Part shown: in pieces, positions 6,658 through 14,454 of the stretch
Position numbering within the stretch: the stretch's first letter is position 1
Layout of the letters: each line of letters begins with the position of its first letter
Assembly (NCBI GenBank): GCA_035641315.1
Contig: DASQUK010000193.1
Span: 45,710 to 109,709, forward strand
Direction of reading: 5' to 3'
Origin: DASQUK01 sp035641315
Lineage (GTDB): Bacteria; Actinomycetota; Acidimicrobiia; Acidimicrobiales; VFJN01
DNA length: 64,000 nt
The notes under the pieces: generated by a model
What the model saw: the letters and a program-made list of their open reading frames with translations, nothing else
The model's database searches: none
Told to the model about the DNA's origin: nothing
Made by a program: the position numbers and the translations under genes

Positions 6658-7893
6658 CTAACCGTCGCCGCCTCGGCCCTTGCCGCCGCTGTTCCCCCCG
6701 CCCCCGTCGTCCTTCTTGTCCTTGCCGCCCCGCTCCTCGTGACCAGGCGCCGGGTGCCCGTCATCGAGCTGGTCGTCGCCTTCGCCGGGGCTCGGCAGCG
6801 TAGTGGCGACTGGCTCGACCCTGGTGGGCGCCTGCGGCGTCGAGCTCGGGCCCGGGGTCGGCGTCTGGTTGGCGGGCGTCGAACCCGGTGTCGCCGAGGG
6901 ATCGCCCAGTGGTCCGTCACCGTTGGCGAACAACCAGGCCGGCACCGCCAAAGCGACGCCCGCCGCTGCCAGGGTCAGCGCCCTGCGGCTACGGCCCTGA
7001 TCGCCGACGCCGAGTCGCCGGGGCCGGCTGAGGACAGTCGTCTCCAGGGGACGAGCCAGCCCGGCCGTGGCCGCCAGCACGGGATCGGCCGAGCGACTGG
7101 CGAAGGCCGCCGCCGCCGCGTCGGCGCAGGGCCGCCAGCGCGGCTCACAGGTGGTCATGGCGGCAAGGACCTCGCGCAGCCAGGCTGGCAGGCCGGCGGG
7201 GATGTCGGGTGGCCGGTGGAGGCGCGCGACGGCCGCCTCGATCCGCCCCCCGGGATAGCAGCGGGCCCCGGTGAGGCATTCGAGGGTGACGAGCCCGAGT
7301 GTGTAGACGTCCGCCGGCGCCCCCACGCGGCGACCCTCGACCTGCTCCGGCGCAAGGTAGGGCATCGTGCCGACGACCATGCCGGGCGCCGTCATCCCGG
7401 TCACGCTGACGCCGAGGTCCGCCAGCCGAGCGATGCCGAAGTCGGCCAGGCGGACCCGGCCCTCGGCGTCGAACAGGATGTTGGCGGGCTTCAGGTCACG
7501 ATGGACGACGCCGAGCCCATGTGCGTGGGCCAGGGCGTCGGCCAGTTGCCTCGCCACCGAGACGGACCGTTCGGCGCCCAGCGGTCCGGCGACGAGCTCG
7601 TCGGCCAGGCTCGGGCCTTCGACCAGCTCCAGCACCAGGTACGGAACGCCCTCGTGCGATCCCGTGCCGTACAGCGTGACCACGCCCGGATGATCGAGCC
7701 GGCCGAGCACGGCCACCTCCACCTGAAAGCGGCGCACGTCCGCCGCCTCGACGTCCCGCAGCAGCTTGACGGCGACCGGACGGTCGCCCTCGGTGTCCGT
7801 CGCGCGATAGACCTCCGCCATGCCGCCGCGCCCCACCAGCTCCTCCAGGCGATAGCGGCGATCCATCAGCAACCCGGACGCCAGCACCCCCAT
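6658..7893 (-). CDS. Membrane-anchored Ser/Thr protein kinase
   Basis: 411 residues from the ATG at 7893, preferred over an upstream TTG because GGAGG lies just before it. It is a Hanks-type kinase: glycine loop VGRGGMAEVY (20-29), Lys43 (AVKLL), catalytic HRDLKPAN (131-138), DFG (151-153) and the APE region PYLAPEQ. A single membrane segment lies around 305-325. The outside tail is Pro/Thr-rich and then Gly/Lys/Asp-rich with no PASTA or other sensor domain, so the stimulus is unknown. It faces the ECF42 gene convergently. The 144-base gap holds the far-apart inverted repeat GCGGATAGG/CCTATCCGC (6533-6541, 6642-6650) and two copies of TGGCTCACGGTG. Confidence 0.92.
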   Translation of the reverse strand: MGVLASGLLMDRRYRLEELVGRGGMAEVYRATDTEGDRPVAVKLLRDVEAADVRRFQVEVAVLGRLDHPGVVTLYGTGSHEGVPYLVLELVEGPSLADELVAGPLGAERSVSVARQLADALAHAHGLGVVHRDLKPANILFDAEGRVRLADFGIARLADLGVSVTGMTAPGMVVGTMPYLAPEQVEGRRVGAPADVYTLGLVTLECLTGARCYPGGRIEAAVARLHRPPDIPAGLPAWLREVLAAMTTCEPRWRPCADAAAAAFASRSADPVLAATAGLARPLETTVLSRPRRLGVGDQGRSRRALTLAAAGVALAVPAWLFANGDGPLGDPSATPGSTPANQTPTPGPSSTPQAPTRVEPVATTLPSPGEGDDQLDDGHPAPGHEERGGKDKKDDGGGGNSGGKGRGGDG

Positions 7894-7974
7894 GGTCCTC
7901 CGCAACGTCGGTCGAGAGCCGGTCGGCTGCTGCGCTACCCGCCATCACTCGGGCCAATCGGCTTCGCGCCGGCG

Positions 7975-9648
7975 TCAGAACCGGCTCGACCGGCGGAGGG
8001 ACCGGGGACGCCCGTCGGGATCCACCACCAGCCGGTAGATGGGCTGCGCCCACCAGCCCGCCCACCACTTGACCCGCTCGGGCCGGTGGTGACGGACGCG
8101 CCCCCGCGGTCGTGGACCTCGACACCCGTCGAGGTACCACTGGTCGAGCGCGTGGGCCGTGGCCCGCCAGGCATCGAAGGCTCGGGCGGGATCGACCAGG
8201 TCGGGATCGTCGGGCGAGCGACCCAGGTGCTCGGCGGCCAGGCACAGGCGCAGCTCGCGGGCGAAGACCCGGGCCCCGTCCCCCATCCCCGCCGGGTCGC
8301 GGGGATCACGCCGGTCAAGGGTCTCGTCGAGCACGGCACAGCTGAGCTCGGAGTCGTGCGTCCACGAGCGCAGGTTGAGGTTGTCGGACCCGACGGTCGC
8401 CCATACGTCGTCGACGATGCATGCCTTGGCGTGGACGTAGACGGGTTCGCCCTCGTCGTTCTCGAGGTCGTAGACGGCAACCCGGTCGCCTCCGGCCCGA
8501 CGCACGAGCCCGACGGCCTGCTCGTGGCCGACCAGCTCGGGCGGTTCGGACAGCGGGCCGCCCCGCTCGGGGAAGCGGGGCACCACCACGATGAGCCGGA
8601 GGTCGGGGTGGAGGCGCAGGGCCTCCGCCAGCGTCTCGGCCACGGCCGCCGACCACAGGTACTGGTCCTCGATGTAGACGAGGCGACGCGCCCGCCCGAA
8701 CGCCTTGCGGTAGGCCCGGGCCACGCTCCGCTCCCCGCGGGGGGCGAAGGGATACGGCGGCCGCTTCGACGGGTACGTACGCAGGACCTGGACGGCGTGC
8801 GGGCCCGCTGCCGCAGCCGGGACCGCCGGCAATGGCGGGAGCGGCGCCGCGCGTCGGGGCTCGCGGGCGATCCTGGCGATCCGGGCCCGCCACGGGTTCC
8901 GGTGGTCGAGCGGCGTTGGATCGTCCCAGCGCTCGCGGAAGGTGCGCGCCACGTCACCGATCGCCGGGCCGCGGACCTCGAGCTGGATGTCGTGCCAGCC
9001 GGGCACGTCGCCATAGCGGGGATCCAGCGCGATCGCCTGTGGGTCGCCCCGGTGGCGCTCGTCGTCGCGGCGTCCGTGGCACAGGTCGATGCCTCCGGCG
9101 AACGCGACGTCGTCGTCCTCGCGGCCGGAGTGGTGCACCAGCACGAGCTTCTGGTGATGTGACCCGGCTCGGCGCACCCGCTCGTCCAACAGCACCTCAC
9201 CGCCGGCTTCGTTGACCGCCTCGGCCAGGTGGATCGCCTCCTGCTCGCTGAGGTGGGCCTGATCGGGATGCGACCTCCACACCAATCCCCGCACGTCGAC
9301 GCCCCGGCCCAGCAGGTCGACGAGCACGTTGGCCAGCTCGGTGCCCTCGACCCCACCCAGGCGCTCGTCGCCGTCGCCCCGCCAGTCGGTGAACAGCACG
9401 AAGTCGCCCGAACGCAGGCCTCCGAGGGCGTCGAGCAACCGGGAGAAGTAGGAGGCACCGTGGACCAGCGCGGTCGCCTGGTTGCCTTCGGTCCATGCCC
9501 GGCCGTCGCCGCGCGCCCGGTCGATGTCGCTGTGGGGGTTGCCCCGCTCGTCGACGCCCAGGAACCAGCGCGCGGCGGCGGGGTCGGGCCCGGCTAGTTG
9601 ACGCCATCGAGTATCGGCGTCCCGACGCCTGGGTACCACCTCCGCCAT
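7975..9648 (-). CDS. Phospholipase D-like protein (two HKD motifs)
   Basis: 557 residues if started at the ATG at 9648 (MAEVVPRRR). The first HKD-type motif is HHQKLVLV (164-171), degenerate after the Lys, followed by FAGGIDLCHGRRDD. The second is canonical: HAKACIVDD (406-414), then VGSDNLNLRSW. FYVIEDQYLWSA-like text (IEDQYLW) precedes the second half, as in cardiolipin synthase/PLD proteins. There is no signal peptide, so it is probably cytosolic. The chosen start overlaps the start of the divergent GPGG gene in a shared CCATGG, so one of the two starts is likely wrong. It lies immediately upstream of the kinase gene on the same strand. Confidence 0.85.
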   Translation of the reverse strand: MAEVVPRRRDADTRWRQLAGPDPAAARWFLGVDERGNPHSDIDRARGDGRAWTEGNQATALVHGASYFSRLLDALGGLRSGDFVLFTDWRGDGDERLGGVEGTELANVLVDLLGRGVDVRGLVWRSHPDQAHLSEQEAIHLAEAVNEAGGEVLLDERVRRAGSHHQKLVLVHHSGREDDDVAFAGGIDLCHGRRDDERHRGDPQAIALDPRYGDVPGWHDIQLEVRGPAIGDVARTFRERWDDPTPLDHRNPWRARIARIAREPRRAAPLPPLPAVPAAAAGPHAVQVLRTYPSKRPPYPFAPRGERSVARAYRKAFGRARRLVYIEDQYLWSAAVAETLAEALRLHPDLRLIVVVPRFPERGGPLSEPPELVGHEQAVGLVRRAGGDRVAVYDLENDEGEPVYVHAKACIVDDVWATVGSDNLNLRSWTHDSELSCAVLDETLDRRDPRDPAGMGDGARVFARELRLCLAAEHLGRSPDDPDLVDPARAFDAWRATAHALDQWYLDGCRGPRPRGRVRHHRPERVKWWAGWWAQPIYRLVVDPDGRPRSLRRSSRF

Positions 9649-9901
9649 GGCACTCATCCTGTGGATCATTGCGGTGATCTTGGTCATCGCGGGCATCGTC
9701 CAAGTCCTCCAGGGCCAAGTGGTCCTCGGCATCGTCCTCGTGGTCGTCGGCCTGCTGGTGGGGCCGGGGGGCGTCTCGATCTTCGCCGCGGCGCCGACGT
9801 TGAGCGGGGTGTTCCCGACCCTGCGTCGGCACCGCCTCCGGTCCCTGGAGGTGGGCCCGCCCCCTCCGGGCAGCCGGGTCGGGGCCGGCGTCGGGGCCTG
9901 A
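9647..9901 (+). CDS. GPGG-motif small membrane protein
   Basis: 84 residues with two membrane helices (about 2-18 and 24-38) joined by a short turn, then the motif GPGG (39-42) in LLVGPGGVSIF. The tail is basic and Pro/Gly-rich. Small actinobacterial membrane proteins with this motif are widespread and have no assigned function. The ATG shares its bases with the divergent PLD start. The stop lies 4 bases from the convergent alcohol dehydrogenase stop. Confidence 0.75.
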   Translation: MALILWIIAVILVIAGIVQVLQGQVVLGIVLVVVGLLVGPGGVSIFAAAPTLSGVFPTLRRHRLRSLEVGPPPPGSRVGAGVGA

Positions 9902-9904
9902 CGG

Positions 9905-11089
9905 TCAGGGCTGGAGGACGACCTTGATCGTCCCGTCCTGCTTCGCCTGGAACCGGGCGTAGGCCTGGGGGGCGTCGTCGAGCGGCAGCCGGTGGGTCAC
10001 GAAGTCGTCGAGCCCGAAGACGTCGTCGTCCCGCTCGAGCAGCGGCAGGATCTCGGGGACCCAGCGCTTCACGTGCGCTTGGCCCATGCGGATCTGCACG
10101 CCCTTGTCGAACAGGTCGAGCATCGGGAGCGGATCGGCGGCCCCGCCGTACACGCCGACGATCGACACCGTGCCACCCCGGCGCACGGTGTCGACCGCGG
10201 TGCGCAGCGCGGCCAGCCGATCCATTCCCGCCCGCCGAGCCAGCGGCTCGCTCATCGCCTTGGGCAGCGCCGCGGCGGCCCGCTGCATGGCGGCGGCGAG
10301 CGGGGCACCGTGCGCCTCCATGCCGACGGCGTCGACGACGGCGTCCGGGCCCCGTCCCTTGGTGAGGTCCCGTAGCGCCTCGGCCGGGTCGTCGGTCGAC
10401 GCCGTGTCGACGGTCTCCGCGCCGTGACGTTCGGCCATGGCCAGGCGCTCGGGGACGAGGTCAACGCCGAACACCCGCTGCACGCCGCGCTGGCGAGCTG
10501 CCCGCACCACCATCTGGCCGATGGGGCCGAGTCCGAGGACGGCGAGCGATCCGCCGGGGGCCACGTCGGCGAACGCCACCGCCTGCCACGCCGTGGGCAA
10601 CACGTCGGAGAGGAACAAGAAGCGGTCGTCGGGCGGGCCGTCGGGCACCTTGATGGGACCGAACTGGGCTTGCGGCACCCGCAGCAGCTCCGCCTGGGCG
10701 CCCGGAACGTGTCCGTAGAGCTTGGTGTAGCCGAACAGGGCCGCGCCCTTGCCGTGCTCGTGCACCTGCGTCGTCTCGCACTGGGCATAGAGCTGCCGGT
10801 CGCACATGAAGCACGAGCCGCAGGAGATGTTGAAGGGGATCACCACCCGGTCGCCAGGGGCCACGTGGCGTACGTCCCGACCGACCTCGACCACCCGGCC
10901 CATCGGCTCGTGCCCAAGGATGTCGCCGGGCTCCATGAACATGGCCAGCGGCCGGTACAGGTGCAGGTCCGACCCGCATATGGCGGTGGACGTGATCTCG
11001 ACGATGGCGTCGGTCGGCTGCTCGATGCGGGGATCCGCGACGTCCTCGACACGGACGTCCTCGAAGCCCTGCCACGTCAGTGCTCTCAT
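9905..11089 (-). CDS. Zinc-dependent alcohol dehydrogenase (formaldehyde dehydrogenase-like)
   Basis: 394 residues. Catalytic zinc ligands Cys38 (AICGSD), His60 and Glu61 (GHEPMG); structural zinc Cys90, Cys93, Cys96 and Cys104 in the SCGSCFMC...QC lobe. The Rossmann motif is LGLGPIGQMVVRAARQRGV. The long insert between the Rossmann domain and the C-terminus resembles glutathione-independent formaldehyde dehydrogenase and threonine-dehydrogenase-like proteins of actinobacteria. The true substrate is open. It is followed on the same strand by the PLD gene beyond the small GPGG gene, and the DUF2231 gene lies upstream. Confidence 0.9.
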   Translation of the reverse strand: MRALTWQGFEDVRVEDVADPRIEQPTDAIVEITSTAICGSDLHLYRPLAMFMEPGDILGHEPMGRVVEVGRDVRHVAPGDRVVIPFNISCGSCFMCDRQLYAQCETTQVHEHGKGAALFGYTKLYGHVPGAQAELLRVPQAQFGPIKVPDGPPDDRFLFLSDVLPTAWQAVAFADVAPGGSLAVLGLGPIGQMVVRAARQRGVQRVFGVDLVPERLAMAERHGAETVDTASTDDPAEALRDLTKGRGPDAVVDAVGMEAHGAPLAAAMQRAAAALPKAMSEPLARRAGMDRLAALRTAVDTVRRGGTVSIVGVYGGAADPLPMLDLFDKGVQIRMGQAHVKRWVPEILPLLERDDDVFGLDDFVTHRLPLDDAPQAYARFQAKQDGTIKVVLQP

Positions 11090-11143
11090 CCCAGACCTCC
11101 TCGATGGCGTCTTCGAAGCGTCTTCGACCGCGGCCGCGGTCCG

Positions 11144-11812
11144 TCAGCCCGCAGGCAGGGCGAACCGTGGGTCGCGGCTGCCGGCCTTTCGGGCCAGCGT
11201 CAGGTGCCCGCCGAGGTAGCCGCCGGCGATCGCCGCCAGTCCCCCGGCCACGCCCAGGGCAACGCCCCGCAGGTGGTGACCCCGCCGGCGGGCAACGAAC
11301 GAGGCGCCGTACAGGGCCAGCCCGATCGTGTTGGCGTTGGCGTGGACGACGCCAACCCGCCGGGCCGGCCGGTCGACGTGCAGCCACTCGGCGAGCCCGG
11401 TGGCGGCGGTGGGCACCGCAGCGGCCACCCCGACGCCGATCAGTCGCCGGGCCGCCGGTCGGGCGGATCGACCCCCGATGAAGTCGAGCAACGAGCCGCT
11501 CATCCACATGCCCAGCGGCAGGTCGGTCAGGAGGGGGTGGACGGCGTGGCCCAGCCAGGTGCCGGTGAGCACGTCGTGCGCACGACCGGGCGGTGCGACG
11601 GCCCGCGCCAGCCGCTCCACGACCTTGCCGGGGCCGTCCCATGCCTCGGATGCCTCGATGCGGTGGATGGTGTCCACCAGTGCCGGCGGCGTCGACGGCC
11701 CCCGAGCCGGGCCGGCGTCGTGGGCATCGACCCCGGCGGCCGGCCCGGTGCGTGGCTCCCGCCCGCCCGCAGCCCGGTGTGGGTGCTCAGCGGCCGGGGT
11801 TGCGGAGGACAT
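11144..11812 (-). CDS. DUF2231-domain membrane protein
   Basis: 222 residues from the ATG at 11812. The signature WLGHAVHPLLTDLPLGMWMS starts the four-helix DUF2231 membrane domain, and ATGLAEWLHV and GLAAIAGGYLGGHL follow. The N-terminal ~90 residues are soluble. In many actinobacteria this domain is fused to or encoded beside a Rieske protein; none is here. An out-of-frame 13-codon reading frame (11787-11828) with a better ribosome site (GAGGAG) starts just upstream and overlaps the first codons, possibly coupling translation. It is divergent from the SDR at 11916. Confidence 0.8.
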   Translation of the reverse strand: MSSATPAAEHPHRAAGGREPRTGPAAGVDAHDAGPARGPSTPPALVDTIHRIEASEAWDGPGKVVERLARAVAPPGRAHDVLTGTWLGHAVHPLLTDLPLGMWMSGSLLDFIGGRSARPAARRLIGVGVAAAVPTAATGLAEWLHVDRPARRVGVVHANANTIGLALYGASFVARRRGHHLRGVALGVAGGLAAIAGGYLGGHLTLARKAGSRDPRFALPAG

Positions 11813-11915
11813 CGCGGGTCGTGGCCATGGTGGGCTCCTCGTCTGGCCCGCGGCTACCCCCGCCCGACCGGGCGAAACGCCCGCCGGGCACGTCCACGCT
11901 TGGGGGACTGGTGCC

Positions 11916-12752
11916 ATGGGTACCCCTGGGGGCGTGGAACGTGTGGTGCTGGTGACCGGTGCGGGCTCGGGGATCGGCCTGGCGACCGCGGTGGAGGCGG
12001 CCCGGCTGGGGTTCACGGCGGTGGCCGCGGTCCATCGCGAGGACCAGACCGAGGCCGTGCGCACGGCCGCCCGGGCGGCGGGGGTCGAGGTCGAGGTGGA
12101 GACGCTGGACGTGACCGAGGACCGACAGGCCCGCGAGGTGATCGAACGGCGCCGGCCCTGGGGTCTGGTCAACAACGCGGGGCTGCTGTGGCCGGGCCTG
12201 CTGGCGGAGCAGTCGCCCGACGAGGCCCGCCGCCACCTCGACGTGATGCTCCTGGCGCCGATGTGCCTGGCGCAGCTGGCCCTTCCGGCCATGCGGCGCC
12301 GGGGTGAGGGCCGCATCGTCAACGTGTCGTCGATCGCCGGCGACACCAATGGCCCGATGCTGGGCTGGTACGAGGCGGCCAAGCGGGGCCTGAGCACGCT
12401 CAGCGATGCCCTGCGTCCCGAGGTGGCCGGTTGGGGCGTCGACGTCGTCCTCGTCGAACCCGGTCCTTTCGCCACCCCCATATGGGACAAAGCGGCGGCG
12501 CGGCTGCGGGAACGGCGCGCGGCCTCGTCCGAACCCGAGGTCTACGACCGCACCCTCGGCGTGCTCGACGGCCTCGCCCGCCGGTCCGGTGACCCCCGGG
12601 AGGTGGCCGAGGTCATCGGGGAGGCGCTGCGGGCGGGGCGGCCCCGCTTCCACTACCGCGTCGGCGCCAACGCCGGCCTGGTGGCGGGGCTGGCGCACGC
12701 CGTCCCGACCAGCGTCAAGGACCGGTTCACGCGCGCCGTGGCAGGTCTGTGA
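11916..12752 (+). CDS. SDR-family oxidoreductase
   Basis: 278 residues. The cofactor motif is VTGAGSGIGLATA (about 12-24), the Asn motif is LVNNAGLLWPG, Ser is in NVSSIAG, and catalytic Tyr-Lys are in WYEAAKRG (Y-x3-K). EPGPFATPIW is the post-active-site loop. This is a classical SDR; 3-oxoacyl or steroid-type substrates are possible, but nothing discriminates. The start at the ATG at 11916 is followed by GTG codons that could also serve. The stop overlaps the SRPBCC start (TGATG). Confidence 0.88.
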   Translation: MGTPGGVERVVLVTGAGSGIGLATAVEAARLGFTAVAAVHREDQTEAVRTAARAAGVEVEVETLDVTEDRQAREVIERRRPWGLVNNAGLLWPGLLAEQSPDEARRHLDVMLLAPMCLAQLALPAMRRRGEGRIVNVSSIAGDTNGPMLGWYEAAKRGLSTLSDALRPEVAGWGVDVVLVEPGPFATPIWDKAAARLRERRAASSEPEVYDRTLGVLDGLARRSGDPREVAEVIGEALRAGRPRFHYRVGANAGLVAGLAHAVPTSVKDRFTRAVAGL

Positions 12753-13210
12753 TGGCCACCGTCGAGCGGGTGGTGCAGGCACCGCCGGACGCCGTGGCGG
12801 CCGTGCTGGCGGACGCCCGCAGCTACGACGGCGTGGTCGTCGGCAGCAAGCGGATCCGCTGGTTCGACGCCCGCTGGCCCGAGCCGGGGACGCGGTTCCA
12901 CCACAGCGTGGGCTTCGGGCTCCTGCACATCCGCGACCACACCACCGTGGCGCAGGACCAGCTGCCCGCCCGGCTGCTGTTGACCGCCGGCATGGGACCG
13001 CTCGGCAAGGCCGAGGTCGACTTCACGCTGACGCCCGTCGACGGCGGGACCCGGGTGGGGATGCGGGAGGAACCGGTGTCCGGGCCGATCAAGGCCGTGT
13101 GGTCGTCGCCCCTCGCCGCCGCCATGCGCGTGCGCAACGCCCGAGCGTTGCGGCGGCTGGACAAGCTGGCACGCGCTCGGGCCGCGCTGCGGGATCCCGC
13201 TCGGGAGTGA
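12752..13210 (+). CDS. SRPBCC-family protein
   Basis: 152 residues, one START-like domain: VERVVQAPPDAVAAVLADARSY opens it, and FDARWPEPGTRFHHSVG and a C-terminal basic helix (RRLDKLARARAAL) follow. It is coupled to the SDR upstream by overlapping stop and start, and the topoisomerase IB gene begins 4 bases downstream. A common transcript of the three genes is likely. No ligand or reaction can be assigned. The protein has the same fold as the gene at 2529 but is not close in sequence. Confidence 0.8.
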   Translation: MATVERVVQAPPDAVAAVLADARSYDGVVVGSKRIRWFDARWPEPGTRFHHSVGFGLLHIRDHTTVAQDQLPARLLLTAGMGPLGKAEVDFTLTPVDGGTRVGMREEPVSGPIKAVWSSPLAAAMRVRNARALRRLDKLARARAALRDPARE

Positions 13211-13213
13211 CCG

Positions 13214-14338
13214 GTGGCGGTGTCCGAGGTCGATGTCGCGGTGTTCGAGGTCGATGTCGCAGGTCCGGGGTTCGGGCGGCGTCGCTGCGGGCGGGGCTTC
13301 GTCTACCTGGACTGCCAGGGCAAGCGGATCTCCGACCCCGACGTCGTCGCCCGGATCAAGGCGCTGGCCATCCCGCCGGCGTGGACCGACGTGTGGGTCT
13401 GCCCGCACCCGCGGGGACACATCCAGGCCGTGGGCGTCGACGCCCGGAACCGGCGCCAGTACCGCTACCACGACGAGTGGCGGGCCGCCCGCGACCGGGA
13501 CAAGCACGACCGGATGCTCGACCTGGCCCGGGCGCTGCCTCGCTTGCGGCGGCGGCTGCGCCGCGACCTCGTGACAGAGGACATGGGACCCGATCGCGTG
13601 CTGGCCGCCGCCGTACGTCTGCTGCAGCTCGGCCTGTTCCGGGTCGGCGGCGAGGCCTACGCCGTCGACAACGGCAGCTACGGGCTCGCCACCCTGCACA
13701 AGCGCCACCTGCGGATCCGGGGCGACGAGCTGCGGTTCGACTACCCCGCCAAGGGCGGCCAGCGACGCATCGTCGTCGTGCGCGACCCCCAGGTCGCCGA
13801 GGTGGTCCGGGCGCTGAAGCGCCGCCGGGGCGGCGGCCGGGAGCTGCTCGCCTACAAGGACGCCCGGGGGCGCTGGGTCGACCTCCGAACCCCTGACATC
13901 AACCGCTACCTCCAGGAAGCGCTCGGTCCCGACTTCTCCACCAAGGACTTCCGGACGTGGACCGCGACCGTGCTCGCCGCCGTGGCTCTAGCGGCCGAGG
14001 AGGACGCCGAGACCGATCGCCAGCGACGCAGGGCCGTGATCCGCGTGGTGCGCGACGTCGCCCGCCTGCTCGGCAACACGCCCGCCGTCGCCCGCGGCTC
14101 CTACGTCGACCCCCGGGTCATCGAGCGCTACACGGACGGCGAGACGGTCGGCGACATCCTCGATGACCGCCACGTCGAGACGGTCGCAGACGAGGTGAGC
14201 GGCGCCTCCGACAGGGACGGCGACGGCGGCCAAGGCGACGACGAGAACGTGGCCGCGCTCGACGGCGTCCCCGAATCGCTGCTCGCCGAGATCGAGGCCG
14301 CCGTCGTCGACCTCATCGACGGCTCATCGAGCCGGTGA
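13214..14338 (+). CDS. DNA topoisomerase IB (poxvirus-like)
   Basis: 374 residues; type IB enzymes relax supercoils through a 3'-phosphotyrosine. The N-terminal domain contains GFVYLDCQGKRI, IPPAWTDVWVCP, GHIQAVGVDARNRRQYRYH and DKHDRM, all hallmark motifs. The core has LLQLGLFRVGGEAYA, KDFRTWTATVL and the nucleophile Tyr297 in RGSYVDPRVIERY. The C-terminal 60 residues are acidic and variable. The start is GTG; codons 5-16 come from a 20-bp direct repeat (EVDVAVF, EVDVAG). Its last codons and stop are included in a 25-bp tandem duplication. Confidence 0.95.
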   Translation: MAVSEVDVAVFEVDVAGPGFGRRRCGRGFVYLDCQGKRISDPDVVARIKALAIPPAWTDVWVCPHPRGHIQAVGVDARNRRQYRYHDEWRAARDRDKHDRMLDLARALPRLRRRLRRDLVTEDMGPDRVLAAAVRLLQLGLFRVGGEAYAVDNGSYGLATLHKRHLRIRGDELRFDYPAKGGQRRIVVVRDPQVAEVVRALKRRRGGGRELLAYKDARGRWVDLRTPDINRYLQEALGPDFSTKDFRTWTATVLAAVALAAEEDAETDRQRRRAVIRVVRDVARLLGNTPAVARGSYVDPRVIERYTDGETVGDILDDRHVETVADEVSGASDRDGDGGQGDDENVAALDGVPESLLAEIEAAVVDLIDGSSSR

Positions 14339-14380
14339 CGTGCACCAGTCATCGAGCCGGTGACGTGCACCAGTCATCGA
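14324..14380 (+). repeat. 25-bp tandem duplication at the end of the topoisomerase gene
   Basis: TCATCGAGCCGGTGACGTGC plus ACCAG occurs at 14324-14348 and again at 14349-14373, with seven bases of a third copy. The first copy contains the stop codon of the topoisomerase gene, so the second is a duplicated gene end. It directly precedes the 40-bp palindrome. Confidence 0.85.
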
Positions 14381-14384
14381 CAGG

Positions 14385-14430
14385 TTTCGGTACAGGAATG
14401 GTCGCCCCAGCGACCATTCCTGTACCGAGA
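14385..14430. repeat. Dispersed palindrome, 40-bp family, copy 1
   Basis: CGGTACAGGAATGGTCGC (14388-14405), loop CCCA, then its perfect complement to 14427; flanking T and A bases extend the stem. A second, diverged copy lies at 36805-36844 inside hyuB. There is no T-tract, and the related copy is inside a coding sequence, so I treat it as a repeat element rather than a terminator, though it lies between two convergent genes. Confidence 0.8.
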
Positions 14431-14454
14431 ACGCGGTGTGGGACTGGGGGGCGA

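Noticed and set aside
11787..12782. Long minus-strand frame across the SDR at 11916
   Set aside because: It is antisense to a well-formed SDR and SRPBCC start; only its last 13 codons might be a leader peptide.
14388..14427. Intrinsic terminator
   Set aside because: The stem is perfect but no T-tract follows on either side, and a related copy lies inside the hyuB coding sequence; a dispersed repeat explains both.
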